Below are positions 41,001 to 48,651 of a stretch of DNA of 55,370 bases, piece by piece. Location: assembly GCA_017501345.1 (NCBI GenBank), contig JAFVXC010000002.1:1-55370 (forward strand), written 5' to 3'. Under the pieces are notes generated by a model. The model did not search any database. It saw nothing but the letters and a program-made list of their open reading frames with translations, and had not been told where the DNA came from. The stretch is from Clostridia bacterium. Its GTDB lineage: Bacteria; Bacillota_A; Clostridia; Oscillospirales; CAG-272. Position 1 is the first letter of the stretch; each line of letters opens with the position of its first letter. Made by a program: the position numbers and the translations under genes.

Positions 41001-41629
41001 TCAGTGCTTTGTACGAGGATTTCTGCGTTGAATATAACATTGGAAAGCAGGAGCGTTATCCGCACGAGGCAGGCGCCTATGCTTACGCGCTCGGCGTTAT
41101 GCCGCAGGATGAGGATGCGATCCTCAGAATGGTCGAATTCAGCTATGATGAATCCGAGGGTTTGAGCTTCTATCTGCAGAATCAGGTTATGGATACGCTC
41201 GGTAACTTTAACGATTTCATTGAGATCGGCGCAAAGGTCTTTCTCTATATCGGTATCGGATTTGCCGTATTCTCGGCACTTATGCTGATGAACTTTATCA
41301 GCATCTCGATCTCCTACAAGCGCCGTGAGATCGGTATCCTGCGTGCCGTCGGTGCGCGTTCATCGGACGTGTTCAAGATCTTCTTCTGTGAGGCGTTTAT
41401 GATCGCACTCATCAACTACGTCCTCTCGCTTGCCGCGACGATCACCGCTGTGACCGTGTTCAACACGATCGTTCGGAATGAGGGGCTTAACGTGACGCTT
41501 CTGAATTTCGGCGCGAGACAGGTCGTTCTGATGTTCGTGATCAGCCTCTTCGTTGCCGCTGTCGCAAGCTTCCTGCCCGTCTGGAATATTGCGAGACGCA
41601 AGCCGATCGACGCGATCAAAAATAAATAA
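38051..41629 (+). CDS. MacB-type ABC transporter, ATPase fused to FtsX permease (1192 aa)
   Basis: Residues 1-225 are an ABC ATPase: Walker A GKSGSGKST at 39-47, signature LSGGQ near 143, Walker B IIMADEPTG, and the switch His in IVSHDRD. A first membrane segment lies near residue 345 (LVVTVFLSLIAFALFGF). About 660 extracellular residues follow, then three membrane segments with the FtsX motif FISISISYKRREIGILRAVGA, cut here to its core RREIGILRAVG. Such mechanotransmission transporters act on peptides or envelope targets rather than carrying solutes across. A single polypeptide holding both domains and so large an outer domain is unusual. AAAGGAGG precedes the ATG. Confidence 0.88.
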   Translation: MLEIRNVTKIYHSKSGTSVKALDDVSISFSDTGMVFILGKSGSGKSTLLNVIGGLDSCDSGEFVIKGKSSRQFAGSDFDAYRNTFIGFIFQEYNILDDFTVGANIGLALELQGRKADNAKISDILSEVDLLDYAKRKPNELSGGQKQRVAIARALVKDPEIIMADEPTGALDSNTGKQIFDTLKELSKKKLVIIVSHDRDFAERYADRIIEMKDGRIFSDVTRHAVSAEEMSDGILKMTDNLLRIEKGYQLTAKDVKMINEYLRTRDSDVLISSDSRLNAGVRSAAGIAEDNTSSVFNVTDERRDVRRKDYMVGEARFIRSSLPMKNALKMGGSSLGHKKFRLVVTVFLSLIAFALFGFADTMGAYNKCRAAVESIRDSNIRYAAYSLGVRESYSYPDGDSHYYYSTASMNEDDIEYLKEKLGTDFIPVFNGSNDTWTSISLSSMMQSTTYVKDAYQGVLYGFAAPTETQISELGYTVTGTLPSGENEVAISRLVYEMLNANGFINDSKNESVKAGSLTTDVSGGQNSIIGKHLSLNMNGRRFEYEITAVVDTGFDYNRYAAYIPDTSGQQQGEEDDGGLADIIMQMELENTLRYGFHNLAFVSSKGLQQLEDNIPVYSFDYIGTSMNWSSTLRGENENGDVYDVAWLNFVADSSVLAQLDVEWIDGTSRTKLGDKEMVVSSIVLDQVQMPAVDLSERVYGVLREMAGSAWKDEYRDMWVSEVVRRVALEKEIEAHFDEYRAQVAQLYWEGATDDELKQCWLDNYEWVRQDIGADNLKTEEELLREPALYILENILGEDLIRETNAREIKNGNALISIVDNLSREISLHDIVYTACNLYGYSEAYRQGATLYESDAFKNCAFERYGYDQDSWNDQNSDEKYRIAAEIIASYVMNTQYYKDGYFVEMDKNAYIPPVDKTYSDFAPHTKKVYFDLTGTTMKELLEDFYLHVSSWMDGEKETDYRDYKIVGIFSNGEYNDLIVSDDFSALYEDFCVEYNIGKQERYPHEAGAYAYALGVMPQDEDAILRMVEFSYDESEGLSFYLQNQVMDTLGNFNDFIEIGAKVFLYIGIGFAVFSALMLMNFISISISYKRREIGILRAVGARSSDVFKIFFCEAFMIALINYVLSLAATITAVTVFNTIVRNEGLNVTLLNFGARQVVLMFVISLFVAAVASFLPVWNIARRKPIDAIKNK

Positions 41630-41656
41630 GACGAACGGAATCAGTTCACTTCCCTT

Positions 41657-41712
41657 GGAGGGCAGGTCAGGTGCTAAGGCATTTGATCTGCCCTCCTTTT
41701 TTCGGCGATTTT
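41657..41712 (+). terminator. Terminator of the ABC gene
   Basis: GGAGGGCAGGTCA pairs with TGATCTGCCCTCC (wobble allowed), then TTTTTT. Confidence 0.85.
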
Positions 41713-41793
41713 GGATTGGGCGAATATAGAGAGGAGGCTGGGATCGCCGTAATGAAAAGCCGATAAAAAATCGACGCAAATACAAAAAAACAA

Positions 41794-41822
41794 TTGTAAA
41801 ACGGGAAAAAATATGTTATACT
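41794..41822 (+). promoter_or_regulatory. Promoter of the M20 peptidase gene
   Basis: TTGTAA (41794-41799), 17 bases, TATACT (41817-41822). Confidence 0.7.
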
Positions 41823-41855
41823 GTGTGCAGTAAGAGAAAACGAAAGGATCCTGCT

Positions 41856-43007
41856 ATGAATCACGAAAGCCTTTTTCAAACGATCGACTCTTTGCAGAAG
41901 AATTACGAGCAATTTCTGCTTGATGTATGTAATATTGAAAGCCCGACCGATTACAAGGCGGGCGTAGACCGCGTCGGCGCGTATTTCATCGAACGTGCAA
42001 GAGAGCACGGATGGGAGGTCGACGTGCACGAGGAGGCAGTTGCGGGAAATGCTGTTTGTATCACGATGAACAAGGATGCAAAGGGGGCGCCGATCGCACT
42101 GTCGGGTCATATGGACACCGTCCATCCGCTCGGCTCGTTCGGTACGCCTGCCGCGCACATTGAGGAGGATAAGCTTTACGGACCGGGAGCCGTCGACTGT
42201 AAGGGCGGTATCGTTGCGGCGTTCCTCGCGATGGACGCACTCGAAAGGTGTGGATTTGCCGAGCGCCCCGTGATGCTTTTGCTCCAGAGTGATGAGGAGA
42301 ACGGCAGCCGATTCAGTGAGAAGCGCACGATACAGTACATTTGCGAAAAGGCGAAGGATGCGGAGGCGTTTCTAAACTGCGAGGGGCACAGCAGCGGGAA
42401 AGCCTGTCTACAGCGTAAGGGCATTCTCAAATATGAATTCCGCGTGTACGGAAGGGCGGTCCATGCGAGCAAGTGCGGGGATGGGATCAGCGCGATCGCG
42501 GAGGCGGCACATAAGATACTCGAGCTCGAAAAGCTGAAGGACGGCGGTTGGGGGATCACCTGCAACTGCGGACTCATCTCGGGCGGCTCTGCAGAAAACA
42601 CCGTTCCCGCAGAGTGCGTGTTTACCGCAGATATTCGCGTTACGAGTGACGAGGACGTTATGTGGGTAAAGGACTATGTAAAGAGAATTGCCGAAACCTC
42701 ATATGTCGAGGGCTCACGCTGTGAGGTGGTGCTTAAGAGTTATCGCGTTGCAATGCAGTATCACGAGCGCAACGTGGCACTGCTCGATCGGATGAACGCC
42801 GTTTACGAAAAGGTCGGACTCCCGACGCTGAAGCCGATCAAGGGACACGGCGGCTCGGATGCCGCTGACGTTTCCGCTTATGGAATCCCTTGTGTAGATA
42901 ACATCGGTGCGGGGGGCAAATATATCCACAACGTCAACGAATATGCAAGACTCGCATCCATCGGAGCGTCTGCAAAGCGGATGGCGGCGGTGGTAGCCTA
43001 TCTGTAA
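41856..43007 (+). CDS. M20-family metallopeptidase (CPG2/ArgE/DapE group)
   Basis: A 383-residue protein. Zinc ligands are visible: His and Asp in LSGHMDTVHPLG (the H-x-D motif), Asp in GAVDCKGGI, Glu-Glu in LQSDEENGS, and a late His in GHGGSDAADV. A dimerisation domain (about residues 185-295) lies between the halves. It hydrolyses a peptide or N-acyl amino acid. The nearest group by pattern is the carboxypeptidase G2 type, and the substrate is unknown. GAAAGGAT precedes ATG 41856. Despite lying two genes from argF it has its own promoter, and the pathway does not need an ArgE. Confidence 0.88.
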   Translation: MNHESLFQTIDSLQKNYEQFLLDVCNIESPTDYKAGVDRVGAYFIERAREHGWEVDVHEEAVAGNAVCITMNKDAKGAPIALSGHMDTVHPLGSFGTPAAHIEEDKLYGPGAVDCKGGIVAAFLAMDALERCGFAERPVMLLLQSDEENGSRFSEKRTIQYICEKAKDAEAFLNCEGHSSGKACLQRKGILKYEFRVYGRAVHASKCGDGISAIAEAAHKILELEKLKDGGWGITCNCGLISGGSAENTVPAECVFTADIRVTSDEDVMWVKDYVKRIAETSYVEGSRCEVVLKSYRVAMQYHERNVALLDRMNAVYEKVGLPTLKPIKGHGGSDAADVSAYGIPCVDNIGAGGKYIHNVNEYARLASIGASAKRMAAVVAYL

Positions 43008-43051
43008 TCGGGTTATTTATAAATAAAATTTGCGAAAATGTTGCAAAAAGG

Positions 43052-43081
43052 TTGACATTATATTTCTATTTGTGGTATAAT
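43052..43081 (+). promoter_or_regulatory. Promoter of the DUF47-PiT operon
   Basis: TTGACA (43052-43057), 18 bases, TATAAT (43076-43081). Confidence 0.85.
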
Positions 43082-43131
43082 CTAATAATCAAGCACGGTA
43101 CGGAGGACGTACCGAAATTTTGGAGGTCAGT

Positions 43132-43788
43132 ATGGCTATTTTCAAGAAAAACAGTGACATTCATACCCTGATTATGGAGCAGATCGAGGACGTAGAAAAG
43201 GCTTTGATCAATTTTGAGGGCTTTATGCGTGCCGCAACCACGGACGGTGTGAAGAACGATACACTTCGCGCACTGATGAGAGGCGTTTGTGATGCCGAAA
43301 ACGTTGCAGACTGCTCGCTTCGTGCGATGATCGATTCGCTTGCAGAGGGCTCTTATCTTCCCTCGACGCGTGAGGATCTCATCTCGATCGCAACGAGCTG
43401 TGACAAGGTTGCAAATAAGTGTGAGACGATCGCGAAGATTATGGTTCAGCAGAGGATCGTGCTTCCTGCCAAAAACGCAGAGGAGTTTATGAAGATCGTC
43501 GAGATTACAAAGCAACAGTTTACCGTACTCGAGGAGAGCATCAGTATGCTGTTCTCGAAGTTCAACGCACTTCAGAAGGATCACTCGATCCTTGACCGCG
43601 TACGTTCGCTCGAAACCGAGATCGACGTCATTGAGGAAAAGCTCCAGGAGGATCTTTTTGCATCGGAGCGTGAGCTTGCCGAAAAGCTGCAGCTTTCCGA
43701 GCTGTATGTATTCTTCGGTGATATTTCCGATATCATTGAGGATATTGCGGACAAGATTCAAATTCTGCTGATTGCCAGAAAGGCGTAA
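43132..43788 (+). CDS. DUF47 (PhoU-like) protein
   Basis: A 218-residue, all-helical PhoU-like protein (MAIFKKNSDIHTLIMEQIED at the start) with the long antiparallel helices of the DUF47 group. These proteins sit beside PiT phosphate transporters and are thought to regulate them. Here the PiT gene starts 9 bases after its stop. GGAGG precedes ATG 43132. I see no metal-binding cluster beyond the usual acidic helix ends. Confidence 0.92.
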   Translation: MAIFKKNSDIHTLIMEQIEDVEKALINFEGFMRAATTDGVKNDTLRALMRGVCDAENVADCSLRAMIDSLAEGSYLPSTREDLISIATSCDKVANKCETIAKIMVQQRIVLPAKNAEEFMKIVEITKQQFTVLEESISMLFSKFNALQKDHSILDRVRSLETEIDVIEEKLQEDLFASERELAEKLQLSELYVFFGDISDIIEDIADKIQILLIARKA

Positions 43789-43797
43789 AAAGACGAA

Positions 43798-44886
43798 ATG
43801 TGGATTTATTTACTGCTTGGGGCAGGACTGTTTATGGGTTGGTCTCTCGGTACCAACGATGCAGCGAACGCCTTCGGTACGGCAGTTGCAACGCGTGTTG
43901 TAAAATACCGTACTGCGATTATCATCATTGCCGTTATGGTCATGCTCGGCGCGATCTTGCTCGGCCATCAGAATATTGATAAGCTTTCGAGCATTGCGAC
44001 CAACAACGAGGTTTCGGCGTCGATCGATGAGGTTAATACGGCGATCGCGAACGGAACGCTTGGCGAACTGAGACTGAAGTCGGCTTTGAAGGCGGCGATT
44101 ATCTTCGCCTGCGCTGCCATTACGGTTTTTGTAATGAGCTATATGAAGTTCCCGGTTTCTGCGAATCAGTCGATTACAGGTGCCGTAATCGGTTGGGGTC
44201 TTTGCTACGCGAATTATGACGACCCCGCGATTCTCAAGGGCAACATTAAAGAGATCATCGAGTTTGTGTCGACGTGGCTTATCAATCCGCTCGGTGCGGC
44301 TTTGATCTCGTTCGTTCTTGTTTTCCTTGTCAAGAAATTCCTTGAGAAGAGGTTGACCTCGATGAAGCGCTATGACGTGATCATCAAGGTCGGTTACATA
44401 GCGGCGGGCGCCTTCTCGGCGTTCAGTATCGGTCAGAACAGCTCTGCGAGCGTAACGGCGTTCTACTACGACGCTACGGGTCTGGGGGCAAATCTGATCT
44501 ACGGTAACGAGGGATGGCTGACGGGTGCGCGTATTGCCGCAATCGTTGGCGGTCTTGCGATCGCGATCGGTGTTCTCACCTTCTCGAAGCGCGTTATGAT
44601 GACGGTCGGAGGCAGCATTGCCGAGATCAGTCAGGTCGATGGCTTCGTTGTTATCATCGCGAGCGCTCTGACGGTCGTGCTGATGGGTAACCTGATGGGG
44701 ATTCCCGTTTCGACCTCGCAATCGGTCGTCGGTGCCGTGATCGGCGCGGGCCTTGTCGGCGGCGTGAAAAAGGTGAACTTCGGTGTCCTCAAGAACGTTG
44801 GAATCGCGTGGATCTCGTCTCCTACCGTCGCAGGTCTGCTTGCATTCCTCGTCGGTCTTGCGACGAAGGGCTACTTCGGCGCGTAA
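43798..44886 (+). CDS. PiT-family inorganic phosphate transporter
   Basis: A 362-residue membrane protein with about ten segments. The two inverted repeats carry the family's paired signature: GTNDAANAFGTAVATR in the N-terminal half and IPVSTSQSVVGAVIGAGL in the C-terminal half. It takes up phosphate with a cation. A moderately hydrophilic loop near residue 180 separates the halves. It is coupled to DUF47 in an operon and followed by a strong terminator. Confidence 0.95.
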   Translation: MWIYLLLGAGLFMGWSLGTNDAANAFGTAVATRVVKYRTAIIIIAVMVMLGAILLGHQNIDKLSSIATNNEVSASIDEVNTAIANGTLGELRLKSALKAAIIFACAAITVFVMSYMKFPVSANQSITGAVIGWGLCYANYDDPAILKGNIKEIIEFVSTWLINPLGAALISFVLVFLVKKFLEKRLTSMKRYDVIIKVGYIAAGAFSAFSIGQNSSASVTAFYYDATGLGANLIYGNEGWLTGARIAAIVGGLAIAIGVLTFSKRVMMTVGGSIAEISQVDGFVVIIASALTVVLMGNLMGIPVSTSQSVVGAVIGAGLVGGVKKVNFGVLKNVGIAWISSPTVAGLLAFLVGLATKGYFGA

Positions 44887-44900
44887 GCGTGCTTTAAGAT

Positions 44901-44940
44901 AAAAAATCCCCGATGGATTTTAATCCATCGGGGATTTTTT
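44901..44940. terminator. Bidirectional terminator between PiT and YitT
   Basis: AAAAAATCCCCGATGGATT (44901-44919), loop TT, and its exact complement (44922-44940). Confidence 0.93.
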
Positions 44941-44954
44941 CTGTAGCTTGCGGG

Positions 44955-45854
44955 TCAGTTCTTTTCCGTATCCTTCAGCAGCTCGGCGGCGCGGCGCTCA
45001 AGCGTAAAGCCCCGACCGCGCACCTCCTTGATCTTCGTGACCGTAATGAAGGCATCGGGATCGAGCGTACAGATCAGCTTGGTTGCCGCGTGGAGCTTGC
45101 GCGGCGGAATGACGCAGAGGAGTGCCTTTTGCTCCTTTCGGAGCGCACCGGTCTCGATCATCGTCATCGTGACGCCTGCCTCGAGATCGACGAGCAGCCT
45201 TTGCCGAAGCGCCTCGTACTGCTCGGATACGACGAAAAGCTGGATCTGTGACTTGCCGAGGATCATCACCTGCTCGAGCACGAGCGTTTCAATCACGAGG
45301 AAGAGTATACCGTAGAGCGTTGCCTCGGGCGGCGCGAGAACCGCCTGACACGCGAGAATGACGATGTCCACGAGGTACACGAAGACCGAAACGGGGAGGT
45401 GGAACCACTTGTGCAGGACGAGATTCACGATGTCGGTGCCGCCCGTCGAGGAGCCGACGCGCATTACGATCCCAAGAGCGATGCCGAGGAGCGTGCCTGC
45501 GAAGAGCACGGCAAGCATAGTGTTATCGGTGAGATCTTCGATCCCCGGGATGCGCTCGGCTGACCAAAGCATCACGGGGTAGAGAACAGAGCTTGCAACC
45601 GTTGTGAGGAAGAGCTTTTTTCCAAGAGTGACGAGACCGAAAAGAAGAAGTGCGACGTTCAGAACGAACACGATGATTGACGGGTCGATCGGAATGAATC
45701 CTGCAAGCAGGATACCGATTCCCGTTGTACCGCCTATAATGATATTGTGCGGAATGACAAATGCCGCGACGAGAAACGCGAGCAGGGCGTTCCCGAGCAG
45801 AATGCAAAGGCAAGTCCATAGGGCGTTCAGGATTTTTTTGCGGCTTCCTTTCAA
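44955..45854 (-). CDS. YitT family membrane protein (DUF161/DUF2179)
   Basis: A 299-residue protein with five to six membrane segments in the first 190 residues (IIIGGTTGIGILLAG, GTLLGIALGIVMRVGSSTGGTDIV) and a C-terminal soluble DUF2179 domain (ETLVLEQVMILGKSQIQLFV onward). The transported compound is unknown. It lies 21 bases after the metallo-beta-lactamase/GDPD gene and shares its promoter. Confidence 0.9.
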   Translation of the reverse strand: MKGSRKKILNALWTCLCILLGNALLAFLVAAFVIPHNIIIGGTTGIGILLAGFIPIDPSIIVFVLNVALLLFGLVTLGKKLFLTTVASSVLYPVMLWSAERIPGIEDLTDNTMLAVLFAGTLLGIALGIVMRVGSSTGGTDIVNLVLHKWFHLPVSVFVYLVDIVILACQAVLAPPEATLYGILFLVIETLVLEQVMILGKSQIQLFVVSEQYEALRQRLLVDLEAGVTMTMIETGALRKEQKALLCVIPPRKLHAATKLICTLDPDAFITVTKIKEVRGRGFTLERRAAELLKDTEKN

Positions 45855-45875
45855 GGCAGACTCCTCCTTCTTCGG

Positions 45876-47324
45876 TCAGACTGTTGGGGCTTCGGCGTTT
45901 GACAGACGGATGTATCCGTCGAGCAGATCGGGGAAATTTGCCGTCGTGCCGTCGGCGTAGGAATCGTAGACCGTTTCGAGTAGATCACGCGTGAGCCCCC
46001 ACGCGCGGACGCGGAAGCCGAGGCGGTGGAGCCTGTCACAGAGGTCGGGGGTAATGAGAGACGCACGCGGGCAGATCTCATCCGCACCGATCTCCTTCAG
46101 TGCGGCGATCACCTCGGGTGTGATCTCTTTCGCGAGATATCCGACGCGGAATTCGGGCGCGTACGCCTTGAATGCGCGGAGATAACTGAGGTGGAAGGAG
46201 GTAACGACGGCCTTTTTCTCCATCTTGTATTTGCGGAGCAGCTCGGCTACGTCTTCTTCGACGCCCTTGCCCTTCAGCTCGATCGCAAATGTGATGTCGC
46301 GGAACGCGAAGTGCTTGAGAAAATCCTCAAACGCCACGATCCTGTCCTCATATCCGTCCTTCTTCACGGTGAATGCCTGCAGCTCCTCAAAGGTGTAGTC
46401 CTCGACCAAACCGGCTTCGCCCGTCGCCCGCTCAAGGGTCTTGTCGTGGAAGAGCACGAGAGTGCCGTCCTTTGCGCGACGTACGTCGGTCTCAATGCCG
46501 TTTGCGTTCATATAAAGTCCCGTATAGAAGGCGAGCAACGTGTTTTCGGGCAGATACTCGGATGCTCCGCGATGCGCGTAGTTGACGAACTCCGTGTGAG
46601 ATTCCTTACGGAGTTTCTCTTCCAGCGTTTTCTCGGTTTTGTCAAGGAATCTGCCCCAAGCGGTTTCGTCGATGAAGGGATTCGTTTCTGCGGTTTTCAT
46701 CTTTTCATATTTTTCGCGTGTACGGTTCTGACCTGCGTGGTTTCCAATGAAAAGGTCTACGTGCTCCCCACGAAGGCGCTCGATCGACTCGAAGAACTGA
46801 CGGCGCTGGTCGTAGGGAAGTCCGTACTCATCAAGCCACGGCTTCATCACCTGCTTGATCCCCGCACCGCCGAACATTCCCGCGCGAACCGTTCGTCCGT
46901 CGTCCTCGACGTCAAAGAAGAAGGATGCCGTACCCGCAGTATGGCCCGGTGTGTGCAGCACCGTGATCGCGGTGTTCCCGAGACGGATCACGTCACCGTC
47001 TCTGAAATAGATATCGGGCAGGAAGCCATTCAAATAACGGTTGTCCTCCTCGAACATAAAGACCTTGGCACCCGACCGCTCGACGATCTTCGGTGCACCG
47101 TGCGAATGGTCACTGTGGCCGTGTGAGAGCAGGATATATTTGACGTCCTTAACGTCAAAGCCGAGTGTTTCGAGCGATTCGATCACGATATCGGCAGTTT
47201 CTTCGTAGCCGACGTCGATCAGAATGAGACCGTCTCCCGTATCGATCATATGGCTGGACGCGCGGTGCTCTCCGACAAAATAAAGATTTCCCGCGATCTT
47301 GAATGGGGTCATATCTCCGAGCAT
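45876..47324 (-). CDS. Metallo-beta-lactamase / glycerophosphodiesterase fusion (482 aa)
   Basis: Residues 1-215 are a metallo-beta-lactamase fold: LSHGHSDHSHGAP (H-x-H-x-D-H), HTPGHTAGT and a later FIGNHAGQN. Residues 245-475 are a glycerophosphodiester phosphodiesterase: AHRGASEYLPENT, IETDVRRAKDGTLVLFHD and IELKG, with the catalytic His pair and metal ligands present. GDPD enzymes release glycerol-3-phosphate from head groups. The linked hydrolase could act on a related thioester or phosphodiester. GGGAGG precedes the ATG. I know both families well, but not this pairing. It shares an operon with YitT. Confidence 0.9.
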   Translation of the reverse strand: MLGDMTPFKIAGNLYFVGEHRASSHMIDTGDGLILIDVGYEETADIVIESLETLGFDVKDVKYILLSHGHSDHSHGAPKIVERSGAKVFMFEEDNRYLNGFLPDIYFRDGDVIRLGNTAITVLHTPGHTAGTASFFFDVEDDGRTVRAGMFGGAGIKQVMKPWLDEYGLPYDQRRQFFESIERLRGEHVDLFIGNHAGQNRTREKYEKMKTAETNPFIDETAWGRFLDKTEKTLEEKLRKESHTEFVNYAHRGASEYLPENTLLAFYTGLYMNANGIETDVRRAKDGTLVLFHDKTLERATGEAGLVEDYTFEELQAFTVKKDGYEDRIVAFEDFLKHFAFRDITFAIELKGKGVEEDVAELLRKYKMEKKAVVTSFHLSYLRAFKAYAPEFRVGYLAKEITPEVIAALKEIGADEICPRASLITPDLCDRLHRLGFRVRAWGLTRDLLETVYDSYADGTTANFPDLLDGYIRLSNAEAPTV

Positions 47325-47367
47325 AGTATATACCTCCCGAAATACGTTTGATTCATTTTATAAATTC

Positions 47368-47396
47368 AGTATAGCACAGTTCCCGTATTTTGTCAA
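47368..47396 (-). promoter_or_regulatory. Promoter of the MBL/GDPD-YitT operon
   Basis: On the minus strand TTGACA (47391-47396), 17 bases, TATACT (47368-47373). Confidence 0.88.
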
Positions 47397-47414
47397 TGAA
47401 AACGGGTATTCTTA

Positions 47415-47443
47415 TTGACAAAAGGGCGCGCACGGGGTATAAT
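47415..47443 (+). promoter_or_regulatory. Perfect promoter of nadE
   Basis: TTGACA (47415-47420), 17 bases, TATAAT (47438-47443). It diverges from the minus-strand promoter; the two -35 boxes are 18 bases apart. Confidence 0.9.
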
Positions 47444-47503
47444 AACGGTAGGGTCGGCTTTATCGAACCGACACAGTATATCCGTGAAAAAGGAGACAGT
47501 CAT

Positions 47504-48238
47504 ATGTTTCAGGCAGAGAAGGTAAAGAATGAATGCGTCGCGTGGATCCGCGATTTCTTCGAAAAGAGCGGGAAGGGCTGTAACGCAGTTGTGGGTATAT
47601 CGGGCGGTAAGGACAGCTCGGTCGTTGCTGCGCTGTGCGTGGAGGCGCTTGGACGCGAACGTGTCATCGGAGTATTGATGCCCTGCGGTGAGCAGCACGA
47701 TATAGACGCTGCACACGCGCTTGTCGAGCATCTCGGTATTCGTTCCTTCGTTGTGAATATCAAGGACGCCGTGGAGGGGGTCAAGAAAAGCCTTCCCGCA
47801 GAGCTTGAGATCACCGAGCAGACCGTCAATAATCTTCCGCCGCGTATCCGTATGACCACACTCTATGCGGTGTCTCAGAGCTGCAACGGCAGAGTGGCGA
47901 ACACCTGTAACCTTTCGGAGGACTACGTCGGCTACTCAACGCGCTACGGTGATTCGGTCGGTGACTTTAGTCCGCTTTCCCGCCTGACCGTGCAGGAGGT
48001 CAAGGCGATCGGCAGGGTACTCGGACTTCCCGATTTTCTTGTTGACAAGGTTCCGATCGACGGACTTTGCGGCAAGACCGACGAGGAGAATCTCGGCTTC
48101 ACCTACGCAGAGCTCGACCGCTATATCCGAACGGGAGAGATCGACGATCTTGAGAAGAAGGCACTGATCGACAGGAAGCACAAGGCGAATCTCTTTAAGC
48201 TTGAGCTTATGCCGTGCTTTGAACCGAAGCTTTCGTGA
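47504..48238 (+). CDS. nadE: NH3-dependent NAD+ synthetase
   Basis: A 244-residue ATP-pyrophosphatase. VGISGGKDSSVVAAL is the P-loop near residue 32, TCNLSEDYVGY binds deamido-NAD, and KVPIDGLCGKTDEENLG is the C-terminal signature. It amidates nicotinic acid adenine dinucleotide with ammonia. It lacks the glutaminase domain of the long form. AAGGAGA precedes ATG 47504; the upstream open frame is leader. Confidence 0.93.
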   Translation: MFQAEKVKNECVAWIRDFFEKSGKGCNAVVGISGGKDSSVVAALCVEALGRERVIGVLMPCGEQHDIDAAHALVEHLGIRSFVVNIKDAVEGVKKSLPAELEITEQTVNNLPPRIRMTTLYAVSQSCNGRVANTCNLSEDYVGYSTRYGDSVGDFSPLSRLTVQEVKAIGRVLGLPDFLVDKVPIDGLCGKTDEENLGFTYAELDRYIRTGEIDDLEKKALIDRKHKANLFKLELMPCFEPKLS

Positions 48239-48256
48239 TTCGTAATAAAAAGCAAA

Positions 48257-48288
48257 GAGGGCTGTCTCACTTTAGTGAGACAGCCCTC
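48257..48288. repeat. Perfect 15-bp inverted repeat after nadE
   Basis: GAGGGCTGTCTCACT (48257-48271), loop TT, and the exact complement (48274-48288). There is no T-tract after it, and the decayed ATPase gene begins three bases later. It may be a terminator remnant or a transposon scar. Confidence 0.7.
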
Positions 48289-48291
48289 CGG

Positions 48292-48560
48292 GTGATTACG
48301 GGTGTTCGTCGTAGCGGAAAATCCAAGCTGCTTGAAGCGTTCAAAAATCAGCTTTTTACAAAGTTCGCAGATACGACATCAAAGGCAAAAGTATCTTTCA
48401 AGTAACGACAAGTATTATCTGAGCGACCATACCTTCCGCTATGCCAAGCTCGGCACGAAAAATATGGACTACGGTAGAATCCTCGAAAATGTAGTTGCGA
48501 TAGAGCTACTCCGCAGAGGATATGAGGTCTATGTCGGTGTGCTTTACAAAAGTAAAAGAA
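48292..48560 (+). pseudogene. Decayed DUF4143-type AAA ATPase
   Basis: The first piece, GTG to TAA (48292-48405), encodes [17 protein letters not shown], the Walker A start of AAA_14/DUF4143 proteins. A second frame from about 48383 encodes [15 protein letters not shown], then [20 protein letters not shown] and [10 protein letters not shown], which is the C-terminal DUF4143 part. More than 200 residues between them are missing and the frame is shifted, so the gene is dead. The intact member in this window is at 22388-23617 but belongs to a different subgroup. Confidence 0.82.
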
Positions 48561-48564
48561 CTAC

Positions 48565-48604
48565 AAAAAGCGGAACAGGCATAACCGAAATTATGCCTGT
48601 TCCG
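48565..48604 (-). terminator. Terminator of the MFS gene
   Basis: CGGAACAGGCATAA (48571-48584) pairs perfectly with TTATGCCTGTTCCG (48591-48604). On the minus strand CTTTTTG follows. Confidence 0.82.
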
Positions 48605-48651
48605 AGTGATTCGTGTTTGCTATCTTTTTGGCAGGGTGGATTACCCTGTTT

